Source: Streptosporangium pseudovulgare | Lineage (GTDB): Bacteria > Actinomycetota > Actinomycetes > Streptosporangiales > Streptosporangiaceae | Assembly (NCBI RefSeq): GCF_014648055.1 | Contig: NZ_BMQJ01000001.1 | Coordinates: 434,001-498,000 of the forward strand | DNA length: 64,000 nucleotides | Reading direction: 5' to 3' | Translations under genes and position numbers: made by a program | Notes under the pieces: generated by a model | The model's input: only the letters and a program-made list of their open reading frames with translations | The model's database searches: none | What the model was told of the DNA's origin: nothing | Shown: one piece after another, positions 24,068 to 32,279 of the stretch | Layout: each line of letters starts with the position of its first letter | Numbering within the stretch: the stretch's first letter is position 1

Positions 24068-24703
24068 TCAGCGTTTCATCGCGCCGTCGGCGATGGCGTC
24101 GGCGGCGTTGCCGATGGCGACGCCGACGATCTCCAGGCGGCGGACCAGCTCGCGTTCCTTCATCGCCTCGGCGGTCAGCTTCCCGGAGAAGATGCGCGAG
24201 ATCTCGTACTGGTACATCCTGCGGATCGCGCCGCCGGCCTTCTTGGCTTCCAGGGCGTCGTCGATCACCGCCGCGGGCCTGGCGGACAGGCCGGTCACCG
24301 CGTTCTCCAGCGCCTCGATGCCGACGATCACCTGGTCGAGCAGCGGCGAGAAGCGGATCTGGTCGGGCACGCGGTACAGGTGCGACTCCCGGACGAAGTC
24401 GCGCAGCGAGTCGAGCACGTCGTCGATGGCGCGCGACAGCCGGTACAGGTCCTCCCGGTCGATGGGCGTGACGACGGCGTCGGTCAGCTCCGCCACGAGC
24501 CGCCGGCGCTCCTCGTCGCCCAGGTGCTCGATGGCGCGCATCCGCTCGTGCGCGCCGGCCCTGCCGACCTCTCCCCCGATCATGGACAGGGCCAGCCAGG
24601 CGCCCTTCTTGGTGGCCTCCAGCTGGCCGATCAGCGCGTCGGCGAGCGTGCTGTCCATCCGGCCGGTCAGCAGGTCGCGGATCCGCCGCAGCCGCCGCCT
24701 CAC
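24068..24703 (-). CDS. DUF47 family (PhoU-like) protein
   Basis: The 211-residue all-helical protein matches DUF47/PhoU-like accessory proteins of Pit transporters: RAIDDVLDSLRDFVRESHLY and the repeated acidic ExxxD patterns fit the metal-binding helical bundle. The GTG start (24703) overlaps the TGA stop of the PiT gene by 4 bp, showing translational coupling. It probably controls phosphate uptake through its partner. Confidence 0.9.
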   Translation of the reverse strand: MRRRLRRIRDLLTGRMDSTLADALIGQLEATKKGAWLALSMIGGEVGRAGAHERMRAIEHLGDEERRRLVAELTDAVVTPIDREDLYRLSRAIDDVLDSLRDFVRESHLYRVPDQIRFSPLLDQVIVGIEALENAVTGLSARPAAVIDDALEAKKAGGAIRRMYQYEISRIFSGKLTAEAMKERELVRRLEIVGVAIGNAADAIADGAMKR

Positions 24704-25653
24704 AGCCCGGCCCCTCTCTCCGCCAGCCGTACGGCGAGCGCCGCCACCCCGGCCAGCAGCCCGCCGGCGGGCAGGGTCAGCGCCCAGGCGACGACGATCC
24801 TGAGCGCGGCGGGCCAGCGGACCCGGCCGCCGCCCCGGGAGACGCCCGCTCCGATCAGGGCGCCGGCGATGGCCTGTGTCATGCTCACCGGCATCCCCGC
24901 CGCGGCGCAGCCGACCACCGCGGCGCCGGAGGCCAGCTCGGCGGCGACGCCGTGCAGCGGCCGGGAGACGATGATCTCCCGGCTGAGCGTACGGCCGGCC
25001 CGGGGCAGGCCGTACAGCGTCCCGGCGGCGAACAGGACGGCCGCGGCGGACGTGACGGACAGCGGGGCCCGGGAGACGCCCAGCGCGATCATGAAGACGG
25101 AGAGCATCTTCTGTCCGTCGTTGGCCGCGTAGGCGACGCACTGCAGGGCGAACCCGGCCAGGTGCCAGCGGCGCAGACCGCGCCGGGTGGCGAGGCCCAG
25201 CAGCCGCGCCACGACCCAGGCGGCCAGCGCCCCGACGAACGGCGCGGCCAGGGCGACGGCCAGGACCAGCGCGACCGCCCCGCCGGAGACGGGCAGCCCC
25301 CAGCCGATGCCGGCGCCGGCCAGGCCGCCGACGACGGCGAGCGTGAGGCTGGTCGGGCGGCCCGAGCCGCTGAGCACCGCGACGACGACCAGCGCGGCGA
25401 GCACGGCGATCGTCATGGCCTGCCGGCCGCCCGGACCGCCGAACCCGCCCAGCCGGGTCACGAACGTCAGCGCCACCCGCTGGGAGGCCAGCGGCACGAG
25501 CACGAGCGCCGCCGTCAGGGCGAGGATGCCTGCCGCCGGGCGCACGCTGGGCAGTTTGAGGCCGGTCGCCAGCAGTGCGCCGCCGTCGTTCGCCCCGGAC
25601 ACGACCGCGAACACGCACGCGACCGCGCCCAGCACGACGGCGTCGAGCTGCAC
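24700..25653 (-). CDS. Inorganic phosphate transporter (PiT family)
   Basis: The 317-residue membrane protein has the two half-repeat signatures of PiT transporters: FAVVSGANDGGALLATGLKL near the N-terminus and CVAYAANDGQKMLSVFMIAL in the middle, with about ten helices. GMPVSMTQAIAGALIGAGVS also fits the family. The start is taken as GTG 25653 after GGGGGGAC; ATG 25665 is an alternative and the frame further upstream is Arg-rich and unlikely. It is coupled to DUF47 at its 3' end. Shorter than many PiT proteins but with both motifs. Confidence 0.9.
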   Translation of the reverse strand: MQLDAVVLGAVACVFAVVSGANDGGALLATGLKLPSVRPAAGILALTAALVLVPLASQRVALTFVTRLGGFGGPGGRQAMTIAVLAALVVVAVLSGSGRPTSLTLAVVGGLAGAGIGWGLPVSGGAVALVLAVALAAPFVGALAAWVVARLLGLATRRGLRRWHLAGFALQCVAYAANDGQKMLSVFMIALGVSRAPLSVTSAAAVLFAAGTLYGLPRAGRTLSREIIVSRPLHGVAAELASGAAVVGCAAAGMPVSMTQAIAGALIGAGVSRGGGRVRWPAALRIVVAWALTLPAGGLLAGVAALAVRLAERGAGL

Positions 25654-25771
25654 ACGTCCCCCCATCCGGCCGGCGGCGGCGCCGCGTCGGGTGGCGCGCC
25701 GTCTCTTCAAGCTTGCCCGACGGGGCGTTCCCCGACTCCGTTTCCGGACGATTCCCCACCCGCACCCGTGA

Positions 25772-25828
25772 TTGACAGGGGCCGCTTCGCGTCCCATTAT
25801 GAACGAGCGTTCATGAACATGCGTTCAT
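25772..25828 (+). promoter_or_regulatory. Promoter with a double TetR-type operator
   Basis: TTGACA (25772-25777) and CATTAT (25795-25800) are spaced by 17 bp, a good sigma-70-type promoter for the methyltransferase gene. Overlapping the -10 box and start site are two palindromes sharing two bases: ATGAACGAGCGTTCAT (25799-25814) and ATGAACATGCGTTCAT (25813-25828). They are likely bound by the TetR regulator encoded at 26876, which is inference from proximity. Confidence 0.75.
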
Positions 25829-25881
25829 GACAACGGAGAAGCACGTACGGCCGCCCCGGGGCGGCCCCGAGAGGAGATCCG

Positions 25882-26727
25882 ATGGGATCCGTCGTCAACA
25901 CCCACCAGGCCGAGGCGTGGAACGGCTACGAGGGCGAGCACTGGGCCGGCAACCAGGACCGCTACGACGCCGTCAACAGCGGGTTCAACGACCACCTGCT
26001 CGGCGCGGCGGCCGTCGGCGAGGGCGACCGGGTGCTCGACATCGGGTGCGGCAACGGCCAGGTGACGCGCCTGGCCGCGCGGCGGGCCCCGCTCGGCCAC
26101 GCCACCGGGGTGGACCTGTCGGCGCCGATGCTGGCGCGGGCACGGGCGAGTGCCGCCGCCGAGGGCCTGGCCAACGTGACCTTCGAGCAGGGGGACGCCC
26201 AGGTCCACCCCTTCCCCGGCGCCGGGTCCGACGTGGCCGTCAGCCGGTTCGGGATCATGTTCTTCGCCGACCCCGTGGCCGCGTTCGCCAACATCGGCCG
26301 CGCGCTGCGCCCCGGCGGGCGGCTCGCGTTCCTCTCCCTGCGCAGGATGGAGGACAACGAGCTGGGCGAGGTCTTCGCGGCGATGGCCCGGCACCTGCCG
26401 CGGCGGCCCGCCGCCGCCGAGCACGACGGGCCGGGGCCGGAGTCGCTGGCCGACCCCGGCCGTGTCCGGGAGGTGCTGTCCGGCGCCGGGTTCGGGAAGG
26501 TGGACGTGACGGCCGTGGACGCGCCCCAGCACTGGGGGCGTGACGCCGAGGACGCCGGGGCGTTCCTCGGCGCCTGGGGCCCGGTCCGCTTCCTGCTCGA
26601 CCAGGTCGATCCGGCCGCCGCCGCCCACGCCCGCGAGGCGCTCGTCGAGGCGCTGCGCCCCTTCGAGCAGGCCGGCGCCGTACGGCTGCGCGGTGCCGCC
26701 TGGCTGGTCACCGCCGTCCGTCCCTGA
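25882..26727 (+). CDS. Class I SAM-dependent methyltransferase
   Basis: The 281-residue protein has the SAM-binding motif I DRVLDIGCGNGQVTRLA (about residues 48-64), motif II GVDLSAPML and the post-motif FPGAGSDVAVSRFGIMFFAD. It resembles UbiE/type 11 methyltransferases. The substrate is unknown. AGGAGATCCG precedes ATG 25882. It is followed by a TetR gene in the same direction and driven by a promoter with a double palindromic operator, so it is probably induced by a ligand of that regulator. Confidence 0.9.
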   Translation: MGSVVNTHQAEAWNGYEGEHWAGNQDRYDAVNSGFNDHLLGAAAVGEGDRVLDIGCGNGQVTRLAARRAPLGHATGVDLSAPMLARARASAAAEGLANVTFEQGDAQVHPFPGAGSDVAVSRFGIMFFADPVAAFANIGRALRPGGRLAFLSLRRMEDNELGEVFAAMARHLPRRPAAAEHDGPGPESLADPGRVREVLSGAGFGKVDVTAVDAPQHWGRDAEDAGAFLGAWGPVRFLLDQVDPAAAAHAREALVEALRPFEQAGAVRLRGAAWLVTAVRP

Positions 26728-26875
26728 TCTCGCGGCCCGCCCGCCCGATCGGCCGGTCCGCCCGATCCGTCTCCGGACGCCGCGCGGCCCGCTCACCCGG
26801 CCGGGCCGCCCCCGGTTCCCGCCCCGGTCCCGCGGGGGCGGCCGGGGCGGGGACGCCTGACTACGATGAGACGCG

Positions 26876-27556
26876 ATGTCACCGAGAAAAGCGGCCGTCC
26901 TGCGGGACGGCGAGGGCGAGCAGAGCCTGCGCGAGCACCTCGTCGCCGCCGCCGAGCGCCTGATCTCCCGGCGCGGCACGGCCGGGCTCACCGTACGGGA
27001 GATCGCCCGCGAGGCGCAGGTCGCCGACGGCGTCCTCTACAACCACTTCGCGGGTAAGGAGGAGCTGATCGCGCTCGCCCTGCACGCCCACGTCCGCAAC
27101 GTCGAGCGGGCACTGGGCGGGCTGCCGGTCAGGGCGGGTGAGGGCGACGTCGAGGCCAACCTCCGCGCCTGCGTCGGGTACGGCCTGGCCCTGCACGCGG
27201 CGTTCCTGCCCGCGTTCGCGGGCCTGTTCTCCCAGCCCGAGGTCATGCGGCTGTTCGACAGCATGCCGAACCCGCTGGGAGACGGCCACGGGCTGAAGGC
27301 GGTCCTGGCCGGCTACCTGCGCGCCGAGCAGGACCTCGGCCGCCTGTCCCCGGACGCCTCCGCCGAAGCCACCGCGATGCTGATCGTCGGCGCCTGCCAC
27401 GAGCAGGTCCTGCCGCGCCTGCTGTTCGGCTCCGGCCCGGCTCCGGCCGAGGCGGAGCCGGACTTCGCCGAGGGCGTCGTCACCACCCTCATGCGCGGCA
27501 TCGCCCCGCGCCCCGCCTCCCGAGGGACCGGTTCCCCGGGTTCGCGAAGCCGGTGA
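26876..27556 (+). CDS. TetR/AcrR family transcriptional regulator
   Basis: The 226-residue protein has an N-terminal helix-turn-helix (TVREIAREAQVADGVLYNHFAGKEELIALAL, about residues 39-68, in two parts) and a variable ligand-binding C-terminal domain ending in a Pro/Arg/Ser-rich tail. A TACGAT box 15 nt before ATG 26876 and the lack of a clear Shine-Dalgarno suggest a leaderless or short-leader transcript. It likely represses the methyltransferase promoter with the two ATGAAC...GTTCAT palindromes. Confidence 0.9.
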   Translation: MSPRKAAVLRDGEGEQSLREHLVAAAERLISRRGTAGLTVREIAREAQVADGVLYNHFAGKEELIALALHAHVRNVERALGGLPVRAGEGDVEANLRACVGYGLALHAAFLPAFAGLFSQPEVMRLFDSMPNPLGDGHGLKAVLAGYLRAEQDLGRLSPDASAEATAMLIVGACHEQVLPRLLFGSGPAPAEAEPDFAEGVVTTLMRGIAPRPASRGTGSPGSRSR

Positions 27557-27893
27557 CGGCCGCTCCCGGCCGCCGCGTGCGGGCGGCGCCGGGAGAGCGG
27601 GGGCGTTAGCCCGCGCGGGGGACGGCGGATCAGTCGGGAGGCGGACGACCCGGGGCGGGGCCGCGGCCTACCTTCCTGTCGGACGGTCCGGAAAAGAGGG
27701 ACCGTCGCGGGCGGCCCGGAAGAGGGACCGCCGTGGGCGGCCCGGAAGAGGGACCGTGACCGCGGCGGCTCCGGAAGAAGGGCCGTCGCAGGCGGCCCGG
27801 GAAGGGCCGCGAGCCCCGCACAGGCATCAGGGGCGCGGAAACGCCCCGCGGACGCGGGGCGGGAGACGCCCCGCGGACCCGCAAGGAAACCCC
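27557..27893. repeat. Gene-free stretch with imperfect ~27-bp tandem repeats
   Basis: After an imperfect terminator-like inverted repeat (CCGCTCCCGGC ... GCCGGGAGAGCGG, about 27561-27600), four to five diverged units with the core CCCGGAAGAGGGACCG follow between 27687 and 27810. A perfect 8-bp stem CGCCCCGC-GGAC-GCGGGGCG lies near 27842-27861. No gene is seen; a promoter for the next gene must lie here but is not obvious. Confidence 0.6.
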
Positions 27894-28598
27894 ATGTTCA
27901 AGGACTCCGCCACGTTCCGGCGCGTCGCCTCCGGCACGCTGCTGATCGTCGCCCCCCTCCTGCAGGCGATCGCCGTCGTCATCGACCCCGGCACCTGGGG
28001 CGACAGCCGGGAGGCCGTCAGCTACGGCGACGACCCCGCGCTGGCCCAGGTCCAGTCGGTGCTGTACCACTGGGCCTACCTGCTGCTCGGCCTGGCCGCC
28101 CTCGCCCTGATGCACGTGATGCGCCGCCGCGCCGCGGTCTTCGGGCACATCATGGGCCCGCTGGTCGCCCTCGGCTTCGTCAACCTCTCGGGCCTGCTGC
28201 TCAGCGACCCGGTGGAGTGGTGGCTGGGCCGCCACTACAGCCCCGAGGAGGCCCAGCGCATCATGAACGAGATGATGGACCTCCCCGGCTTCGTCTTCGG
28301 CTTCCAGATGCCCTGGATCTTCCTCGCCGTCTTCGGCCTGCCGGTCCTGCTGGCCGGCGTCTGGCGGGCCGGGTTCGCGCACTGGTGGGTCCCGCTCGTC
28401 GCGGGGATCGGATACGTCACTTCCATGCTCGTCGAGTACGGTCCCGTCACCGTGGTGCTGTGGGCGGCCCCGGTGGTCGCGCTCGGCTCGCTCGGCGTGA
28501 AGATGCTCCGGATGAGCCGCGAGGAGTGGGTCTCGTACTACCCGACCGCGGCGCCGGGCCGTACGACCCCCGACTCGTACGCGAACACCACCGCCTGA
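27894..28598 (+). CDS. Integral membrane protein of unknown function
   Basis: The 234-residue protein has about six hydrophobic helices (TLLIVAPLLQAIAVVI, YLLLGLAALALMHVM, GPLVALGFVNLSGLLL and later ones) with DPGTWGDSREAVSYGDD in an early loop. I do not recognise a named family. ATG 27894 follows CAAGGAAACCCC. Its last 61 bp overlap the end of the response regulator gene on the other strand. Confidence 0.75.
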   Translation: MFKDSATFRRVASGTLLIVAPLLQAIAVVIDPGTWGDSREAVSYGDDPALAQVQSVLYHWAYLLLGLAALALMHVMRRRAAVFGHIMGPLVALGFVNLSGLLLSDPVEWWLGRHYSPEEAQRIMNEMMDLPGFVFGFQMPWIFLAVFGLPVLLAGVWRAGFAHWWVPLVAGIGYVTSMLVEYGPVTVVLWAAPVVALGSLGVKMLRMSREEWVSYYPTAAPGRTTPDSYANTTA

Positions 28599-29227
28599 GC
28601 CCGGTCACGCAGGTGGAGCTTCATCAGCACCCGGGCCACGTGGGTCTTGACCGTGGCCTCTCCGACGAAGAGCTCGCGGGCGATCTCGGCGTTGGTCAGG
28701 CCACGGGCCAGCAGGCGCAGGACCTCCAGCTCCCGGGGGGTGAGCTCGGCGAGGTGCGGCGGCGGCGCGGGCTCGTGGCGGCCGGCGAAGGAGGCGATGA
28801 CGCGGGTGGTGACGGCCGGGTCGAGCAGCGCGTCACCGCCCACGACGACGCGGACGGCCTCCACGAGCTGCTCGGGCGGCGACACCTTGAGCAGGAAGCC
28901 GCTGGTGCCCGCGCGCAGTGCCGCGTAGAGGTTCTCGTCGGTATCGAAGGTGGTGAGCATGACGACCTTCGGCGGGTCGGGCCAGCCGAGGATCTGCCCG
29001 GCCGCGGCGAGGCCGTCCATGCGCGGCATGGAGATGTCCATCAGCACGACGTCCGGCCGGGTACGGCGGGCCACCGCGACGGCCTCCACGCCGTCGGACG
29101 CCTCGCCCACCACCTCCATGCCCGGCTCGCTCTCCACGACGAGCCGCAGCCCCGCGCGCACCATCGCCTGGTCGTCGGCGATCACGATGCGGACGACGCC
29201 GGTGTCCGTTCCCTGTCCGCTGTTCAT
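28538..29227 (-). CDS. NarL/LuxR-type response regulator
   Basis: The 229-residue protein has a receiver domain (VRIVIADDQAMVRAGLRLV with acidic pocket Asp-Asp, phospho-acceptor Asp in DVVLMDISMPRMDG, Lys in GFLLKVSPPEQL) and a C-terminal LuxR helix-turn-helix (LTPRELEVLRLLARGLTNAEIA, read in two parts, and ATVKTHVARVLMKL). It is the partner of the histidine kinase 129 bp upstream on the same strand. The gap between them contains CCCGGTCCGCC repeats (about 29318-29355). Its 3' end overlaps the converging membrane protein gene by 61 bp. Confidence 0.95.
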   Translation of the reverse strand: MNSGQGTDTGVVRIVIADDQAMVRAGLRLVVESEPGMEVVGEASDGVEAVAVARRTRPDVVLMDISMPRMDGLAAAGQILGWPDPPKVVMLTTFDTDENLYAALRAGTSGFLLKVSPPEQLVEAVRVVVGGDALLDPAVTTRVIASFAGRHEPAPPPHLAELTPRELEVLRLLARGLTNAEIARELFVGEATVKTHVARVLMKLHLRDRAQAVVFAYESGVVRPGAAVG

Positions 29228-29356
29228 CTCCGCTCCTCATCCGGCCGCGCCGCGGCCCGCAGGGATCGTCTGGTCTTCCCGCCCGGCCCGCGGGCCGGCT
29301 CACGCACCAGCCCACCCGGTCCGCCCAGCCCGCCCGGTCCGCCCGGTCCGCCCGGT

Positions 29357-30571
29357 CTATCGGGCCCGTCCACCGGCGAGCACCTCCTGCCTGGTCGGCA
29401 GGGACGCGTGGACCCGGAACCCGCCCCCGGGGCGCGGGCCCGCCTCGAAGCCGCCGCCGAACAGCTCGGCGCGCTCCCGCATGCCGATCAGGCCGTTGCC
29501 GGTCGACAGGCCGGCCGACAGCTCCGGCGCGGCGGTGCCGCCGCCGTCCACCACCTCGATCTCCAGGCGGTCGGGGAGGTAGGAGAGCGTGATCCGGATG
29601 TCGGACTCGCCGGCGTGCTTGACGGCGTTGGTGAGGGCCTCCTGCGCGATGCGGTAGGCCGACAGGTCCAGGCCCGGAGCGAGCCGTACCGGCTCGCCCG
29701 TCACGTCGAGGGCGACGCGCAGGCCCGAGGAGGCGAGCGTGCCGACCATGCCGGCGAGCATGTCCAGGCCCGGCTGCGGGATGGCCTCGTCCAGCGGCAT
29801 GCGCAGCGCGCCGAGCATGACGCGCAGCTCCTCGACCGCCTCGCGGCCCATCCGCTCGATGCCGAGCAGCGCCTCGCCGTCCCCGGAGCCGGTACGGCGC
29901 AGCACCCCGGCCTGCATGACCATCATGCTGACGCTGTGCGCGACCACGTCGTGCAGTTCGCGGGCGATGCGGGTCCGCTCCTCGGCGACCGCCTCGGCGG
30001 CCCTGCGTTCCCTGTCACGTTCCACACGCTCGGCGTGCTCGGCCAGGCGGCGGGCCCGCGCGGCGTAGGCGTGCACGGCCAGGCCGGTGAGGTAGGCGGC
30101 GCCGAAGACGACCGTCAGGAAGATGACCTCGTCGAAGGGGAGCCAGCGGTGGTCGACCGCGCCGGAGTCGAAGACCAGGATCCCGGCCGCGGCCCAGGCG
30201 AGGCTCCGCTTGAGGTTCAGCTCGGCGCCGACCGTGTGGAAGACGATCAGCAGGGAGGCGAGCTGCCAGGTCTGGCACGCCTCGTAGCCCTGCCGGTGCC
30301 AGACGTACTGGGCGAGGATCATCAGGATGAAGACGGCGACGGGCACCCTGCGCCGGAACCAGATCAGCAGGCCCGTGACGAGGGCCTGGCCGATCCACCA
30401 CAGCTCGGGGGTCTCGGCGGCGCCGTAGTCGGCCGCCACGGTGAACGCCTCCAGCGTGCCCAGGGCGATGACCGCGCAGCCGATCAACAGGTCGGGGGTG
30501 GGCACCGTGCGGAGGCGCCGGACGAGCGGAGCCGTACGGAGGAGCCGGGGAAGGGGGAGGGGAACCGCCAT
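29357..30571 (-). CDS. Two-component sensor histidine kinase (HisKA_3)
   Basis: The 404-residue kinase has an N-terminal membrane part of about five or six helices (residues 25-175), then the HisKA_3 phospho-acceptor box ERTRIARELHDVVAHSVSMM with the active His, and an HATPase domain (AYRIAQEALTNAVKHAG, GNGLIGMRERAELFGG). It resembles DesK-type kinases. Start ATG 30571 is preceded by TCTCCCCGC without a strong ribosome site. It should phosphorylate the NarL-type regulator encoded next. The signal is unknown. Confidence 0.95.
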   Translation of the reverse strand: MAVPLPLPRLLRTAPLVRRLRTVPTPDLLIGCAVIALGTLEAFTVAADYGAAETPELWWIGQALVTGLLIWFRRRVPVAVFILMILAQYVWHRQGYEACQTWQLASLLIVFHTVGAELNLKRSLAWAAAGILVFDSGAVDHRWLPFDEVIFLTVVFGAAYLTGLAVHAYAARARRLAEHAERVERDRERRAAEAVAEERTRIARELHDVVAHSVSMMVMQAGVLRRTGSGDGEALLGIERMGREAVEELRVMLGALRMPLDEAIPQPGLDMLAGMVGTLASSGLRVALDVTGEPVRLAPGLDLSAYRIAQEALTNAVKHAGESDIRITLSYLPDRLEIEVVDGGGTAAPELSAGLSTGNGLIGMRERAELFGGGFEAGPRPGGGFRVHASLPTRQEVLAGGRAR

Positions 30572-30650
30572 GCGGGGAGACTAGACCGCCGCGCCCCTTC
30601 TTCATATAGGGCGGATCGCCCGGCCAACCCGTTTGCAAGCCGCCTGCAAG

Positions 30651-32279
30651 TCAGAACGTCTGAAATGAGACACTTCGTACAAATCGGTCGGCGAGTGCGT
30701 CGTCGCACGCGGTCGGCGCGCAGAAGTAGATCACGAGGGCCGGTTCGTCCGGTCGCTCCACGGCCCAGCCGGTGAAGTCCAGCCGGCCGCCGCGCTGCGG
30801 GTCGGCGATCGACCCCTCCAGCCGCACGCCGGGCTGCCCGCCCACCCGCACCTGGACCACCTCGGAGAACACGTTGACCGTGCCCGGCAGCGACGACTGC
30901 AGGGTCTCCTGGAGCTGCTGGGCGTTCCCCCGCGGGTCGAGCGTGTCCAGCGTCTGCGCGTAGACGCCGACGGCGTCCTCCGGCGCGTCCCGGATGATCC
31001 GGTTGACGGTCGCCCAGTCGGCGGTGACCGGCGTGCCGAACAACGCCCGGAAGTCCTCCGCCCGGGGCGAGGCCACCACGAACACGTCGGCGTGCGGGCG
31101 CGGCTCCCAGCCGCCGGGATGCTCGAAGGCGATCGGCACGGCGGGCGAGCCCGGGTAGGAGGCCCACTCGTCGCCGCCGCGCAGGACCGTCGCCAGCGTC
31201 GCCACCAGTGCGATGATCAGCGCTATCGCCGCCGCCGCGCCGACGACGATCCGCCGGCCGCCGGGCCGCGCCGCCCCGCGCCCCGCCGGGCCGCCCTCCG
31301 GTGCCCCGCTCCCCCGCCCGGTCCGCTCCCCCGTCCGGTCCGCCCGCGCCTCGGGCCGCCCCGCCGTCCCCGCCGTCCCCGCCGTCCCCGCCGCCGGCAC
31401 GGTGCCCGCGACGGACCCGTACGGCCGGCCGCTGATCGCGTCGCGCAACTCGGCGACGAACCGGGCGCAGGTGTCATAGCGCTGCTCGGGTGACTTGGCC
31501 AGCGCCCGCGCCATGACCCCGTCCACCTCCAGGGGCAGCTCGGGCCGGAGCGCGGTGAGCGGGGTGGGCGTCTCGGCGAGGTGCGCCCACAGCAGCGCGA
31601 TCTCGTTGTCGCGCTCGAACGGCAGCCGTCCGGACAGCGCCTCGTAGACCACGCAGGCCAGGGCGTACTGGTCGCAGCGGCCGTCGATGCGCTCCTTGTT
31701 GATCTGTTCGGGGGCCATGTAGCGGGGCGTGCCGATGAACTGGTCGGTCTCGGTCAGCCCGGACAGCGAGGTGCGGTGCTTGGTGATGCCGAAGTCGGTG
31801 AGGTAGGCGTGGTCGCCCTCGGCGTGGCCGGCGATCAAGATGTTGGCGGGCTTGACGTCGCGGTGGATCAGGTCGTGCGCGTGCGCGGTGTCCAGTGCGG
31901 CGGCGACCTGGGCGAAGATCCGGTTGACCTGGCTGACCGGCATCGGCCCCCGGTCGTAGAACAGGCGCCGCAGGTCGGGCCCGTCGACGTAGCGCATCGC
32001 GATGTAGAGGGTGCCGTCGGCGGCGGCGTCGGCCTCGTAGATCGGGATGATGTTGGGGTGGTCCATGCTCGCGACCGTCCGCGACTCCAGCACGAAGCGC
32101 CGCCGGAACCGGTCGTCCTCGCTGAGCAGCGGGTTGAGGATCTTCAGCGCCACCCGGCGGTTGAGCCGGGGGTCCACCGCGAGGTAGACCACGGCCATGC
32201 CGCCCTTGCCGATGACGTCCTCGATGCGGTATCCGGCCATCTCCTGGCCGATCAGGCTTCTCTCGTTCACGGCCGTCAC
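30651..32279 (-). CDS. Serine/threonine protein kinase with membrane anchor
   Basis: The 542-residue Hanks-type kinase has the glycine loop GKGGMAVV (24-31), Lys46, catalytic HRDVKPANIL (Asp141), DFG 162-164, a Thr/Ser-rich activation loop (HRTSLSGLTETDQF) and APE 189-191. A Gly/Ala/Arg-rich juxtamembrane linker leads to one transmembrane helix (IVVGAAAAIALIIALVATLA) and an extracytoplasmic domain of about 180 residues with VYFCAPTACDDALADRF near the end. The GTG start overlaps the stop codon of the HtrA-like gene (GTGA), so the two are made together. Confidence 0.95.
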   Translation of the reverse strand: MTAVNERSLIGQEMAGYRIEDVIGKGGMAVVYLAVDPRLNRRVALKILNPLLSEDDRFRRRFVLESRTVASMDHPNIIPIYEADAAADGTLYIAMRYVDGPDLRRLFYDRGPMPVSQVNRIFAQVAAALDTAHAHDLIHRDVKPANILIAGHAEGDHAYLTDFGITKHRTSLSGLTETDQFIGTPRYMAPEQINKERIDGRCDQYALACVVYEALSGRLPFERDNEIALLWAHLAETPTPLTALRPELPLEVDGVMARALAKSPEQRYDTCARFVAELRDAISGRPYGSVAGTVPAAGTAGTAGTAGRPEARADRTGERTGRGSGAPEGGPAGRGAARPGGRRIVVGAAAAIALIIALVATLATVLRGGDEWASYPGSPAVPIAFEHPGGWEPRPHADVFVVASPRAEDFRALFGTPVTADWATVNRIIRDAPEDAVGVYAQTLDTLDPRGNAQQLQETLQSSLPGTVNVFSEVVQVRVGGQPGVRLEGSIADPQRGGRLDFTGWAVERPDEPALVIYFCAPTACDDALADRFVRSVSFQTF

